From NCBI GenBank assembly GCA_036493295.1, contig DASXQB010000206.1, positions 1-38,002 on the forward strand: a DNA stretch of 38,002 bases, written 5' to 3'. This document shows, piece by piece, positions 1 through 8,339 of this stretch (position 1 is its first letter; each line of letters opens with the position of its first letter). The DNA comes from DATKEU01 sp036493295. GTDB lineage: Bacteria; Myxococcota_A; Polyangia; Fen-1088. Position numbers and translations under genes: made by a program. Under the pieces are notes generated by a model. It searched no databases, had not been told where the DNA came from, and saw only the letters and a list, made by a program, of their open reading frames with translations.

Positions 1-93
1 CGCCGGCCGCAGCCGCACCACGTGCGGTTCAAAGCGCACCGGACGGTCATACCCGTACTTGGTCTTGTGATGGAGAGAGACGGTGATCGACAT
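1..93 (-). CDS. Transglutaminase-family protein, N-terminal fragment (partial)
   Basis: An ATG at 93-91 on the minus strand opens a frame that runs off the left edge after 31 codons. The visible peptide begins MSITVSLHHKTKYGYDRP and continues with VRFEPHVVRLRPA. This matches the conserved opening of the bacterial transglutaminase N-terminal domain (a beta-sandwich beginning with a short strand, then H-x-T-x-Y-x-YDRPV and later P-x-x-x-RLRP). In that family the module precedes a papain-like transglutaminase core and, in some members, a DUF2126 domain of several hundred residues, none of which is visible here. No strong ribosome binding site precedes the ATG. A possible promoter (TTGTGG at 147-142, TAAGAT at 126-121, 15-base spacer) is weak. 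The family call rests only on this N-terminal motif. Confidence 0.6.
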   Translation of the reverse strand, partial: MSITVSLHHKTKYGYDRPVRFEPHVVRLRPA

Positions 94-186
94 GGGCGGT
101 GGTCGCGAAGGCCGATCGGTATCTTACGGGCGCTTCTGTTACCACAAGATTTCGCGTCGAACCGTTTGCAGTAACGGCCGGCGAAA

Positions 187-1095
187 TCAGCCCAGGACGG
201 GCTTCCACTTCTCGACGATCGATTTCAGCTCGGTCAGCTCGGCCGGCCGCATGTTGGGCAGGGGCGGGCGGACGGCGCCGCCGTGCAGGCCGGCCAGGGT
301 CATCATCTCTTTCATCACCGTGACTTCGTACCCTTTGCGCGAACCGCGGAAGGCGTAAAGCGGCAGCACGTACTCGCTCATCAGCTTGGCCAGCGTGGCC
401 TGATCGCCGGCGGCGGCCACTTCGTGCAGTTGAATGGCCAGCTTGGGGGCGACGACAGAAATGCTCGAGGTATAGGTGCGGATTCCCAGCGCATAGTAAC
501 CGGGCACGCAGTCGTCGCCGGCGCCGCCGATCCAGTACAGGCGGTCGCCGACGCGGTTGATGATCTGATGATACTTGCGCATGTCGGCCTGGCCGTCCTT
601 CCATGCCGTCAGCGTGGGGACCTTGGCCGCCAGCTTCTCGACCCAGGCGGGGCTGGGCGCCACCCAGTCGCGGCTGTACACCAGAAAAGCCAGCGGCGTG
701 GCGGCGCCGATGGCGGCGTAGTACTCGGCCAGGCCTTCTTCGTCGGCGTTCGGGTAGTACGGCGGCAGGGCCAAGATCGCGTCGGCACCGGCGCGCGCGG
801 ATTCCTGCGCCAGGCCGATGCCGATGGCGCGGTTGAAGCCGGTGCCAGCAATGACGGGCACGCGGCCGCGCGCCTCTTCGACGGTGGCCTTGACCACCTC
901 CAGGTGCTCGGCCGGGGTCAGCGAGTAGACTTCGCCGGTGCCCCCCGCCGCCACCACCGCGGCGAACGGATACTTCAGCATCTCTTGCAGGTTCTTGCGG
1001 TAGGCAGGCAAATCCAGCGAGAGATCACCCTTGAAAGGCGTGACCGGAAATCCGATCACCCCGCGAAGTTTTCCGCGCAGCTCTTCTGGTCTCAT
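187..1095 (-). CDS. kdgD: 5-dehydro-4-deoxyglucarate dehydratase
   Basis: Cytosolic class I aldolase-fold enzyme of the DapA family, 302 residues, the usual KdgD length. It dehydrates and decarboxylates 5-keto-4-deoxy-D-glucarate to 2,5-dioxopentanoate (alpha-ketoglutarate semialdehyde). The family signature GGTGE lies at residues 51-55, the catalytic Tyr at about 140 (FLVYSRDW) and the Schiff-base Lys at 166 (LTAWKDGQ). A GTG lies in frame at 1104, but the ATG at 1095 has a GAGG Shine-Dalgarno eight bases upstream, so I start there. It is the last gene of garD-gudD-kdgD, 24 bases after gudD, and acts on the common product of those two enzymes. A semialdehyde dehydrogenase to finish the route to 2-oxoglutarate is not in view. 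The neighbours favour KdgD over other DapA relatives. Confidence 0.92.
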   Translation of the reverse strand: MRPEELRGKLRGVIGFPVTPFKGDLSLDLPAYRKNLQEMLKYPFAAVVAAGGTGEVYSLTPAEHLEVVKATVEEARGRVPVIAGTGFNRAIGIGLAQESARAGADAILALPPYYPNADEEGLAEYYAAIGAATPLAFLVYSRDWVAPSPAWVEKLAAKVPTLTAWKDGQADMRKYHQIINRVGDRLYWIGGAGDDCVPGYYALGIRTYTSSISVVAPKLAIQLHEVAAAGDQATLAKLMSEYVLPLYAFRGSRKGYEVTVMKEMMTLAGLHGGAVRPPLPNMRPAELTELKSIVEKWKPVLG

Positions 1096-1119
1096 CGTGC
1101 CCACCTCATGCTTGGGTTC

Positions 1120-2442
1120 CTACCACCGGGGAAGAATGCGTTTCCAGCTCGGGTCGACGTGCTTTCTCATCTCGGCCTCGTCGTCCCGCTTGCGATAGGG
1201 ACAGATCGCGTAGCGGGCCCGACCGCGCGCCAGCTGATCATAGTCGAGCGAAACGCCCAGGCCCGGCTTATCGGTGATGCGCACGTTGCCGTCGACAATC
1301 GGCACGCGGCCGCCGGCCACGATCTCGTCCTCGGCGGACTGCCACGGATAGTGCGTGTCGCAGGCGTACGTCAGGTGCGGCGTGGCCGCCGCCGCGTGCG
1401 CCATGGCCATCAGCGAAACGCCCAGGTGGCTGTTCGAGTGCATGGAGAGGCCAAGGCCCCAGGTGCGGCAGATCTTGCCCAGGTGCTGCACCTGCTGCAC
1501 GCCGCCCCAGTAGTGGGGGTCGCACAAAATCACCTGCACGGCGTCCACCTTCACGCTTTCGGGAATGTCGGCGAAGCCGGTGACGGCCACGTTGCTGCCG
1601 AGGGGCGTGTCGATCCCTTCGGCCAGCAGGCGCCGTCGCACTTCGCCCATGCCGGCCAGGCTGAAGGTGGGATCTTCCAGATAGCCGCCGTTGCCCAGTT
1701 CCTTGGCCAGCGCGCGGCCGACCTTGACCGACGTCTCGACCGACCACGCTCCGTTCGGGTCCATGCGCAGCGGCACCGTCGGGCCCAGCGCGACGTGCAG
1801 CTGGCGCACAGTCTCGACCTCGATCTCCGGATCCAGCACGCCGGTCTTGAACTTGATGTCGCGAAAGCCGTACTGCGCGACCATCTGCTGCACCTGCCGC
1901 ACCAGCGATTCGGGCGTCAGCGCCTCGCCGTATTCGTCGGGGCGGGCGTCTTCGCCCTCGCCGCCGCCGCCGGCGTGCTTGTAAAACGGGTAAGCCGAGA
2001 ACGGCACCTGGTCGCGGGCCCGCCCGCCCAGCAGATCGCAAACCGGTTTGCCGATGGTCTTGCCGATCAAATCCAGACAGGCGATCTCGATGGCTGAATA
2101 AAGGCGCGCCCCGGCGTCGAGCGGATTTTCCCCCGGCACGTGATAGGTCTGCGAGCGATCCAGGCTGGACGTGCCGCTGGTGTCGATCTCGATCATCGGC
2201 AGCAGCAATCCCGCCAGGCGATAGGGATCGCCGCCGACCAGGCGCGGACGCAACGATTCGAACCCTTTGGCGATGGCGTCGCCGCCGTGGGTCTCGCTGA
2301 TCCCGATGACGCCGTCGCCGCTGATGAGCTCGATCACTGTTCGCAGCGCGTACGGCTGGTGCAATCCGTACGAGCTGCGCAGCGGCGGATCGGCGATGGC
2401 GATCGAATGAACCTTGAGGTCAACAATCCGAATGTCGCTCAT
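1120..2442 (-). CDS. gudD: Glucarate dehydratase (enolase superfamily)
   Basis: Cytosolic Mg-dependent enzyme that dehydrates D-glucarate (and L-idarate) to 5-keto-4-deoxyglucarate. The protein has 440 residues, as in the family. The glucarate-dehydratase active-site set is visible in order: KFK (Lys197 and Lys199), metal ligands Asp228 (RMDPNG), Glu256 (YLEDPT) and Asn284 (GSNVAVT), then the general base His335 (MHSNSHLG) with Asp308 preceding it. The frame is open to 2544, but the ATG at 2442 is preceded by AAGG seven bases upstream and begins the normal family N-terminus (MSDIRIVDLKVHSI). A 155-base gap separates it from garD, so it may also have its own promoter. It is followed after 24 bases by kdgD. 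Confidence 0.93.
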   Translation of the reverse strand: MSDIRIVDLKVHSIAIADPPLRSSYGLHQPYALRTVIELISGDGVIGISETHGGDAIAKGFESLRPRLVGGDPYRLAGLLLPMIEIDTSGTSSLDRSQTYHVPGENPLDAGARLYSAIEIACLDLIGKTIGKPVCDLLGGRARDQVPFSAYPFYKHAGGGGEGEDARPDEYGEALTPESLVRQVQQMVAQYGFRDIKFKTGVLDPEIEVETVRQLHVALGPTVPLRMDPNGAWSVETSVKVGRALAKELGNGGYLEDPTFSLAGMGEVRRRLLAEGIDTPLGSNVAVTGFADIPESVKVDAVQVILCDPHYWGGVQQVQHLGKICRTWGLGLSMHSNSHLGVSLMAMAHAAAATPHLTYACDTHYPWQSAEDEIVAGGRVPIVDGNVRITDKPGLGVSLDYDQLARGRARYAICPYRKRDDEAEMRKHVDPSWKRILPRW

Positions 2443-2533
2443 GCCAGGACCTTGCGATAGCACGCCGCCGGCGGGGACAGAATAGAAAAAGGCTTGTCTT
2501 TTGCGGCGGGCCTTTGCGTCGCACCGACGGCAC

Positions 2534-2549
2534 CAAACGATCAAACAAT
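2534..2549. promoter_or_regulatory. Tandem 8-bp repeat in the garD-gudD gap, possible operator
   Basis: Two adjacent copies of CAAAC(G/A)AT (2534-2541 and 2542-2549) lie in the 155-base space between garD and gudD. The AT-rich composition stands out from the GC-rich surroundings, so a regulator site is possible. I see no convincing -35/-10 pair placed to use it, and no regulator gene is in the window. Confidence 0.22.
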
Positions 2550-2597
2550 CATGCCGGACAATTGGAGAAATCGGGCCGCGCGAAAGTCAGCGCGCCT

Positions 2598-4136
2598 TCA
2601 CAGCACCGGGCCCAGACTCCAAGGCGCGAACTCTTCCTCGCCCACGCCGGACAGTTCGCTTTTGGTTTGCTTTCCCGAGGCGACGGCGCAGAGCTCTTCG
2701 AAGATTTGCCGGCCCACGTCAGCCACCGATGCGCCCTCCAGGATGACGCCGCAGTTGATGTCCATGTCGTCTTCCATGCGCTGGTAAAGGCGCGTGTTGG
2801 TGGCCAGCTTGAGCGACGGCGTGGGCTTGCACCCGAACACCGAGCCGCGGCCGGTGGTGAAGCAGATGATGTTCGCGCCGCCGGCGACCAGGCCGGTCAT
2901 CGAAACCGGATCGTGACCGGGCGTGTCCATGAAGACGAAGCCCTTGCTGGTGATGGGCTGGGCGTATTCGACCACGTCCATCAGCGGCGTGGTGCCGGCC
3001 TTGGCGATGCCGCCCAGGGATTTTTCGAAGACGGTGGTCAGGCCGCCGGCCTTGTTGCCGGGCGCCGGGTTGTGGTTGGTCTCGGCGCCGAACTGGGCCA
3101 GATGCTTTTTCCACCAGGCGATGCGCGCCAGCAGCTTGTCCGCCACGGCCTTTGACTGGGCGCGGGCGATCAACACCTGCTCGGCGCCGTCGATCTCGGT
3201 GGTCTCGGCCAGCACGCCGGTGCCGCCGTGACGGATCAACTCATCCACCGCCCAGCCCAGCGCCGGGTTGGCGGTGATGCCGGAGTTTCCGTCGGAGCCA
3301 CCACAGTTGGTGGCCAGCACCAGCTGCGACAGCGGCTGCCGCGTTCGGCGCGCGGCGTTGGCCCGCGGCAGCAGCGCCGCCACCGCCGCCACCGCGGCCT
3401 CGACGGCTTTGCGCACGCCGCCCGCTTCCTGAATGGTGATCACCGGCGGGCGCTGCGACGGATCGTCCATCAGCGACAGCTTGTGGCGTTCGATCAGCGG
3501 CAGCGGCTGGTTCACCTCGCAACCCAGGCCCACGATGATGTACGCGGCGACGTTGGGATGGCGCGCGTAACCGGCCATCACCCGTTCCAGCAACAGATGA
3601 TCGGGGCCGTTCAAGACTTGCCCGCAGCCCGACTTGTGCGTCAGCGCGATGACGCCGTCGATGTTCGGGTACTGCTGTTTGACGTCGCGAAACCGCTCGC
3701 GCACGAACGAGCTGACGCTGGCCGAACAGTTCACCGTGGCGATCACCGCGATGTAGTTGCGCGTGCCGACGCGCCCGTCGGGGCGGGCAAAGCCGTCGAA
3801 AAAGCGCATCTGCGACGGTGAATAAAAATTCACCGGGCGGGCGTTCTTTCCCACGTCGTACGTCTGGGCCAGCTCGCCCACCGCCAGGTTGTGGACGTGC
3901 ACCCAGTCGCCGGCGGCGATGGGCGCCGAGGCGAAGCCGATGATCTCGCCGTAGCGCCGCACCGGTTCGCCGGCGACGAGCGCTCGCCGGGCCAGCTTGT
4001 GGCCGGCGCGAATGTCGTCGCGCAGGAGCAGCGTCGCGCCCGCGACCGTGACCGCGGCGCCGGCGCTGAGATCCGCGCGGGCGATGGCCACGTCGTCACG
4101 GTCGTTCAACAAGACGGCGTCGTCGCAGGCATCCAT
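2598..4136 (-). CDS. garD: Galactarate dehydratase (GarD/UxaA family)
   Basis: Cytosolic dehydratase of 512 residues, the size of GarD/altronate dehydratase proteins. The first ~95 residues form the SAF-like domain (VAIARADLSAGAAV, DWVHVHNL). The large C-terminal catalytic domain carries the family's conserved Cys and Gly motifs: RVGTRNYIAVIATVNCSA, HKSGCGQ, GLGCEVNQ, ATNCGGSDGNSG, FTTGRGSVFGCK and the terminal GEEEFAPW. GarD makes 5-keto-4-deoxyglucarate from galactarate, while the close relative UxaA converts altronate to 2-keto-3-deoxygluconate. The adjacent gudD and kdgD share the GarD product, so I prefer galactarate. A nearby uxaC leaves altronate possible. It begins the garD-gudD-kdgD unit just after the terminator of the porin gene. 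Confidence 0.8.
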   Translation of the reverse strand: MDACDDAVLLNDRDDVAIARADLSAGAAVTVAGATLLLRDDIRAGHKLARRALVAGEPVRRYGEIIGFASAPIAAGDWVHVHNLAVGELAQTYDVGKNARPVNFYSPSQMRFFDGFARPDGRVGTRNYIAVIATVNCSASVSSFVRERFRDVKQQYPNIDGVIALTHKSGCGQVLNGPDHLLLERVMAGYARHPNVAAYIIVGLGCEVNQPLPLIERHKLSLMDDPSQRPPVITIQEAGGVRKAVEAAVAAVAALLPRANAARRTRQPLSQLVLATNCGGSDGNSGITANPALGWAVDELIRHGGTGVLAETTEIDGAEQVLIARAQSKAVADKLLARIAWWKKHLAQFGAETNHNPAPGNKAGGLTTVFEKSLGGIAKAGTTPLMDVVEYAQPITSKGFVFMDTPGHDPVSMTGLVAGGANIICFTTGRGSVFGCKPTPSLKLATNTRLYQRMEDDMDINCGVILEGASVADVGRQIFEELCAVASGKQTKSELSGVGEEEFAPWSLGPVL

Positions 4137-4160
4137 GTCGCTGTCGATGATAGCGCCACC

Positions 4161-4205
4161 AAAACAAAAGGGCCGCTCCGTCTCGCGACGGAAGCGGCCC
4201 TTTTT
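4161..4205 (-). terminator. Intrinsic terminator after the porin gene
   Basis: A 15-bp stem with one bulged base (4168-4182 against 4187-4202, loop TCGC) is flanked on the minus strand by TTTTGTTTT (4169-4161). It sits just past the stop of the porin gene at 4238 and before the garD start. It should end porin transcription and insulate garD. The plus side also carries TTTTT, so it could act in both directions. Confidence 0.85.
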
Positions 4206-4237
4206 ATCCTCAGCGACGGAGGTCGCCGAGCTTCCTC

Positions 4238-5797
4238 CTAGAAGAAGAAGTACAGCGCGACCATCAGGCGTTGCAGGCGGGCGGACTTGCTGCTGTCCTG
4301 GAACGTGTTCTGGTAGGTTGCGTAGTTGACGCCGACGTGCGCCGCCGGACCCAGGCTGGCGAACAAGCTGCCGTCAATCCAGAGATCCTGCTTCATCACG
4401 GCGGGCGAATTGGCGGCGATGCCGTACGAGCCGACGTCCTGCAGCTTCATGTAGCCGACGTTGGCGGCCAGCCACAGCAGCTTGCCGTCGTAGACGGGCA
4501 GGTGGTACTGCGCGCCCGCGGTGAAGGCGAGCAGCTTGATCGGCACCAGCGCGTTGGTCATCGGGTTCCAGGCCAGGACGCCGTTGTCGAAGTTCTGGGG
4601 ATACGGAATCGCCGCGACGGCCGGCGTGACGCCAGCGGCGCTGGCGGCGCGAAGCGCGGGGGCATTTTGCAGGCCGGTGCCTGGGTTGCCGTAAAAGTCC
4701 CCGACCCCGGAGCTCAGCCCTACCTCGCCAGTGATGGCGAGGGCGTTCGATTGGTCCTCCATGGTGGCGCCCACGATCGGGAGGAACAGATCGCCTGCGA
4801 CGCCCCAGCCGTGCGACTTGTCGTAGCTGAGCTCGGCCGGAGCCGTGTCAGTCGCGGCCAGGGCCGGGTGCTGCAGCGTTTTGAACGACCGGTAGATGCC
4901 GGACACGCCGATCGCCGCCGCATCGTAGCCCGGCTTGCCGGCGCCGACCACGTGCACGCCCTTCAGCATCGGCAGCTCGACCTTCAAGCCGCCCTCGAAG
5001 TCCGGGATGGATGAATCGCGCTGGAACGGGCGAGCCGCGGCCACGGCCAACTGCACCACCACCGCGTCGGTGACAAAACGGTGATCAAGGCGCAGCTCCG
5101 GGTTGCGGTGATAGATCTGGCCGGTGATGCCCTGATACTCGGGACCGTTGGCCAGGAACGGAACGACGCCCCAACCAAAGACGTCCCAGGTCTGGCCGGC
5201 GGTGATGTCGACGTAAGGGGTCTCCATCTTCACGTAGGCGTGACGAAGACGAAGAACGCCGGTCGTGGTGTAGCCGGCCTCGTTGCCGTACACGTTCGAG
5301 TAGGGAACCGGCGCAGCCGCTGCACCACCCAAAGCCGGCGGCGCGCCGCCCGCAGGACCGCCACCGAAGTCGGTCTCGATGTTGGCGGAGGCCTTCATGC
5401 CCTCCCAGTCCGGAGACTTCACGCGGAAGCCGAAGCGCGAGTTGCGCGCGGTCCACACCCAGCGGCCATTGTCGCCGTTCTGGGTGCCGGTCTTGCCGAT
5501 GAGGCTGTTGCCGACGCCTTCACCGGCGTTGAGGACGTTGTCGTGCCAGGTGTCGAGCTCGGCGAAACCGTACACCTGCATTGAGAACTTATTCACCATG
5601 CCGGCGGGCATCGCGTCGCTGCGTGGCTGCGCTACCGGCGGCGGAGGAGTCGGCGGTTCTGGCGCGGGCGGTGGCGTCGGCGCTGCCGCTGCCGGCGGCG
5701 CGTCGGCCGGAGGAGCTGCGGGCGCCTGAGCGCGCGCAACCGCCGAGGCCAGAAAAACCGGCACGGCAGCGATGCTCATGAGAGTTCGTTGATTCAT
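4238..5797 (-). CDS. Outer-membrane beta-barrel porin with Pro/Ala-rich N-terminus
   Basis: 519-residue precursor with a Sec signal peptide (residues 1 to about 23, ending ARAQ). A roughly 35-residue Pro/Ala linker (PPADAPPAAAAPTPPPAP) follows, then a barrel domain with alternating amphipathic strands and an aromatic C-terminus (VALYFFF), the usual last-strand signal for BAM insertion. YGFAELDTW and the R-x-SRFGF-type segment (RNSRFGFRVKSP) resemble DcaP-like and OmpL-like porins. AGGAGA lies eight bases before the ATG. It sits directly upstream of the aldarate genes on the same strand, though a terminator intervenes. Passage of sugar acids through the outer membrane is a contextual inference, and the substrate cannot be read from sequence. 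Confidence 0.8.
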   Translation of the reverse strand: MNQRTLMSIAAVPVFLASAVARAQAPAAPPADAPPAAAAPTPPPAPEPPTPPPPVAQPRSDAMPAGMVNKFSMQVYGFAELDTWHDNVLNAGEGVGNSLIGKTGTQNGDNGRWVWTARNSRFGFRVKSPDWEGMKASANIETDFGGGPAGGAPPALGGAAAAPVPYSNVYGNEAGYTTTGVLRLRHAYVKMETPYVDITAGQTWDVFGWGVVPFLANGPEYQGITGQIYHRNPELRLDHRFVTDAVVVQLAVAAARPFQRDSSIPDFEGGLKVELPMLKGVHVVGAGKPGYDAAAIGVSGIYRSFKTLQHPALAATDTAPAELSYDKSHGWGVAGDLFLPIVGATMEDQSNALAITGEVGLSSGVGDFYGNPGTGLQNAPALRAASAAGVTPAVAAIPYPQNFDNGVLAWNPMTNALVPIKLLAFTAGAQYHLPVYDGKLLWLAANVGYMKLQDVGSYGIAANSPAVMKQDLWIDGSLFASLGPAAHVGVNYATYQNTFQDSSKSARLQRLMVALYFFF

Positions 5798-5953
5798 GTT
5801 CGGTCTCCTATGCTGTCATGGGGGGGCGAGGGCCCCGTGGCTGCGGATGAGGCCCCCTCTTTCGCATACCAGGCTAGAGAACGCAAGCTCTGCTACGGAT
5901 TTCCGCTCAGTCGGTTTTGCCTGCGATTCAAGTGTCCTGTCGTTGTTTCGAAA

Positions 5954-6730
5954 CTATTGGTTGACTCCGCTGGCCAGGAATCCACCGTCGACCACCAGAA
6001 CGTCGCCGTTGACGAAACTTGCTGCCTCCGACGACAAAAAGACGGCGGCCCCGGCCAGTTCCTCGACTTTCCCGAATCGCTTCATCGGCGTGCGCAGCAA
6101 AAATTCGCGGCCGCGGTCCGACCCGTCCAGGAGCGCTTGATTCAAAGCAGTCCGGAAAACCCCGGGGGCGATCGCGTTCACGCACACGCCGCGCGGGCCC
6201 CACTCTACGGCCAACGATTTTGTCAGCGCCGCCACCGCCGCCTTGCTGGCGCCATAGGCGGCCACTTCGTGCAGGGCGACGAATGACGACAGCGACGCAA
6301 TATTGATGATCCGGCCATAGCCACGCTCCAGCATGTGGCGGCCGAAGATCTGGCAGGCGCGCAGTGTCCCGGTGAGATTGGTGTCTAGAATGTCAGCCCA
6401 CTCTGCCTCGCCGACTGTCAGGGTGGGGGTTCGTTTGGTCTTGCCCGCGCAGTTGATCAAAATGTCGACTTTGCCGAATACCGCCAGCGACGAGGCCAGC
6501 AGCGTGTCCAGCGAGCCGCGCTCTTTCACGTCGGACGTCACGCGCAGCGATCGGCGACCCAGCGCCTCGATCTCGGCGGCGGTGGCGTCGACCTCGGAAT
6601 GGCGGCGCGACGACGGGATGACGTCCGCGCCCGCCTGAGCCAGACCCAAGGCCAGCGTCCGGCCGATGCCCGACGTACCGCCGATGACCACCGCCACCCG
6701 CCCGGTGAGATCCAACGCTGGATGCCCCAT
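5954..6730 (-). CDS. SDR-family NAD(P)-dependent oxidoreductase
   Basis: Classical short-chain dehydrogenase of 258 residues. It shows the glycine-rich dinucleotide motif GGTSGIG (17-23), NCAG (93-96), and the catalytic Asn118, Ser146, Tyr159 and Lys163 (YGASK). The C-terminal VDGG is typical of the adh_short_C2 group. The acidic/basic pattern after beta2 (SSRRHSE) suggests NADP preference, weakly. AGGAGG precedes the ATG by eight bases. It is divergent from uxaC across 102 bases and shares the block of sugar-acid genes. A ketouronate reductase role (like the SDR-type fructuronate reductase UxuB of Bacillus) or a KduD/gluconate-5-dehydrogenase-like role would fit. The substrate is not determined by the sequence. 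Confidence 0.85.
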   Translation of the reverse strand: MGHPALDLTGRVAVVIGGTSGIGRTLALGLAQAGADVIPSSRRHSEVDATAAEIEALGRRSLRVTSDVKERGSLDTLLASSLAVFGKVDILINCAGKTKRTPTLTVGEAEWADILDTNLTGTLRACQIFGRHMLERGYGRIINIASLSSFVALHEVAAYGASKAAVAALTKSLAVEWGPRGVCVNAIAPGVFRTALNQALLDGSDRGREFLLRTPMKRFGKVEELAGAAVFLSSEAASFVNGDVLVVDGGFLASGVNQ

Positions 6731-6769
6731 TGCCCGATCCTCCTGTCGTTTCCCGACGGGGGCGGCGGC

Positions 6770-6798
6770 TTGACTCCCCTGCCGCCGCCACGTAGGTT
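6770..6798 (+). promoter_or_regulatory. Predicted sigma70 promoter of uxaC
   Basis: TTGACT (6770-6775) and TAGGTT (6793-6798) are separated by exactly 17 bases, 34 bases before the uxaC start. The -10 element resembles those before the two OmpL-like porin genes near 36.2 and 37.7 kb. Confidence 0.55.
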
Positions 6799-6832
6799 GC
6801 CGTGCTTAACACGAATCGGTAGGCCAGTGGGA

Positions 6833-8248
6833 ATGAGCGAGAGCCTGACTCTTCACGAAGATCGTCTCTTTGCTTCCGACCCAGGGCAGCGGGCGATCGC
6901 CCGTCGGCTGTATCAGTCGGTGCGCGCGCTGCCCATCGTCAGCCCGCACGGCCACACTGATCCGCAGTGGTTTGCCGATAACCAACCGTTCCCCGATCCG
7001 GCGCGTCTGCTGATCGTTCCCGATCACTACGTCTTTCGCATGCTGTACAGCCAGGGCGTGCCGCTGGAATCGCTGGGCATCCCCGCCGCCGACGGCCGGC
7101 CTGTGCAAAGCGACCCGCGCGAGATCTGGCGCGTGTTCGCCCAGCACTGGTTCTTGTTTCGCGGCACCCCGACGCGGATGTGGTTCGAGCACGCGCTGTC
7201 GACGGTGTTTGGCGTGCGTGACCGCCTGTCGCCGGCCACCGCCGACGCGATCTACGATCGCATCTCCGAATGCCTGCCGCGCGACGAATTCCGGCCGCGC
7301 GCCCTGTTCGAGCGTTTCAACATCGAGGTGCTGGCCACCACCGAATCGCCGCTGGATCGATTGCTTCACCATCAGAAGCTGCGCGCGTCGTCCTGGAAGG
7401 GCCGCATCGTCTCGGCCTTCCGGCCCGACCCGGTGGTTGATCCCGAGTTCGACGGCTTCGTGGCCAACGTCGCCCACCTAGGCGAGCTGACCGGCGAAGA
7501 CACGGCCACCTGGTCGGGGTATCTGGCGGCGCTGGCCAACCGGCGCGTCTTCTTCGCCAGCCTGGGCGCCACGTCGACCGACCACGGTCACCCGACGGCG
7601 GCGACGTTCGATCTGCCGCCCGCCACGTGCGAGGCGCTGTTCGCCAAGGCCGTGGCCGGCAACGCCTCGCCTGCCGAGGCCGAACACTTTCGCGGCCAGA
7701 TGCTGACCGAGATGGCGCGCATGAGCGTCGACGACGGCCTGGTGATGCAGATTCACCCCGGTGCCTTTCGCAACCACAATCCGTCGCTGCGGGCGGCGTT
7801 TGGGCGCGACATGGGTGCCGACATCCCGACGGCGACCAACCACGTTCAGGCCTTGAAGCCGCTTCTGGATCGTTTCGGCAACGATGCGCGGTTCTCGCTG
7901 ATCGTCTTTACGTTGGACGAGTCCGCCTATGCGCGCGAGCTGGCGCCGCTGGCCGGTCACTACCCGGCGCTGAAGCTGGGGCCGCCGTGGTGGTTCTACG
8001 ACAGCCCCGAGGGTATGCGCTTCTTCCGCGAGCGCGCCACCGAGACGGCGGGCTTTTACAACACGGTCGGCTTCAACGACGACACGCGGGCGTTCCTGTC
8101 GATCCCGTCGCGCCACGACGTCGCCCGCCGCATGGACTGCGCCTTCCTGGCCCAGCTGGTGGCCGACCACCGTCTGCCCGAAGACGAAGCGCAGGAGGTG
8201 GCGGTCGACCTCGCCTACAACCTGGCGAAGCGCGCGTACCGGCTTTGA
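6833..8248 (+). CDS. uxaC: Glucuronate/galacturonate isomerase
   Basis: Uronate isomerase of the amidohydrolase fold, 471 residues, matching UxaC. It interconverts D-glucuronate and D-fructuronate, or D-galacturonate and D-tagaturonate, in the cytosol. The N-terminal metal motif appears as VSPHGHTDP followed by WFADNQPF. Other UxaC-like segments are FRMLYSQGV, a central EVLATTESPLD, the MQIHPGAFRNHN strand with its His, and the C-terminal FYNTVGFNDDTRAFLSIPSR. The frame is open upstream to 6599, but that part overlaps the divergent SDR gene and lacks family similarity. The ATG at 6833 gives the correct length and lies 34 bases after a good promoter. Tagaturonate or fructuronate reductases of the UxaB type are absent nearby; the divergent SDR may fill that role. 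Confidence 0.94.
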   Translation: MSESLTLHEDRLFASDPGQRAIARRLYQSVRALPIVSPHGHTDPQWFADNQPFPDPARLLIVPDHYVFRMLYSQGVPLESLGIPAADGRPVQSDPREIWRVFAQHWFLFRGTPTRMWFEHALSTVFGVRDRLSPATADAIYDRISECLPRDEFRPRALFERFNIEVLATTESPLDRLLHHQKLRASSWKGRIVSAFRPDPVVDPEFDGFVANVAHLGELTGEDTATWSGYLAALANRRVFFASLGATSTDHGHPTAATFDLPPATCEALFAKAVAGNASPAEAEHFRGQMLTEMARMSVDDGLVMQIHPGAFRNHNPSLRAAFGRDMGADIPTATNHVQALKPLLDRFGNDARFSLIVFTLDESAYARELAPLAGHYPALKLGPPWWFYDSPEGMRFFRERATETAGFYNTVGFNDDTRAFLSIPSRHDVARRMDCAFLAQLVADHRLPEDEAQEVAVDLAYNLAKRAYRL

Positions 8249-8285
8249 CGCTCGCTGCGCCCACCCTTACTTCGCAAGGTGAGCC

Positions 8286-8304
8286 GGCCGAGCAGAGCTC
8301 GGCC
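8286..8304. other. Perfect 8-bp hairpin after uxaC
   Basis: GGCCGAGC (8286-8293) and GCTCGGCC (8297-8304) pair around an AGA loop 38 bases after the uxaC stop. There is no T-tract, so it may mark or protect a 3' end rather than terminate strongly. Confidence 0.45.
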
Positions 8305-8339
8305 TCCTGACGAAAATATCGGCGCCTCCGACTCCGCTT

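Noticed and set aside
283..2097. 604-codon open frame on plus opposite kdgD and gudD
   Set aside because: It is antisense to two well-supported enzymes. Its protein is rich in His, Arg, Gly and Val with no domain pattern, as expected for a reverse frame in GC-rich DNA.
6599..6832. N-terminal extension of uxaC
   Set aside because: The extension overlaps the divergent SDR gene and its ribosome binding site and has no family similarity.
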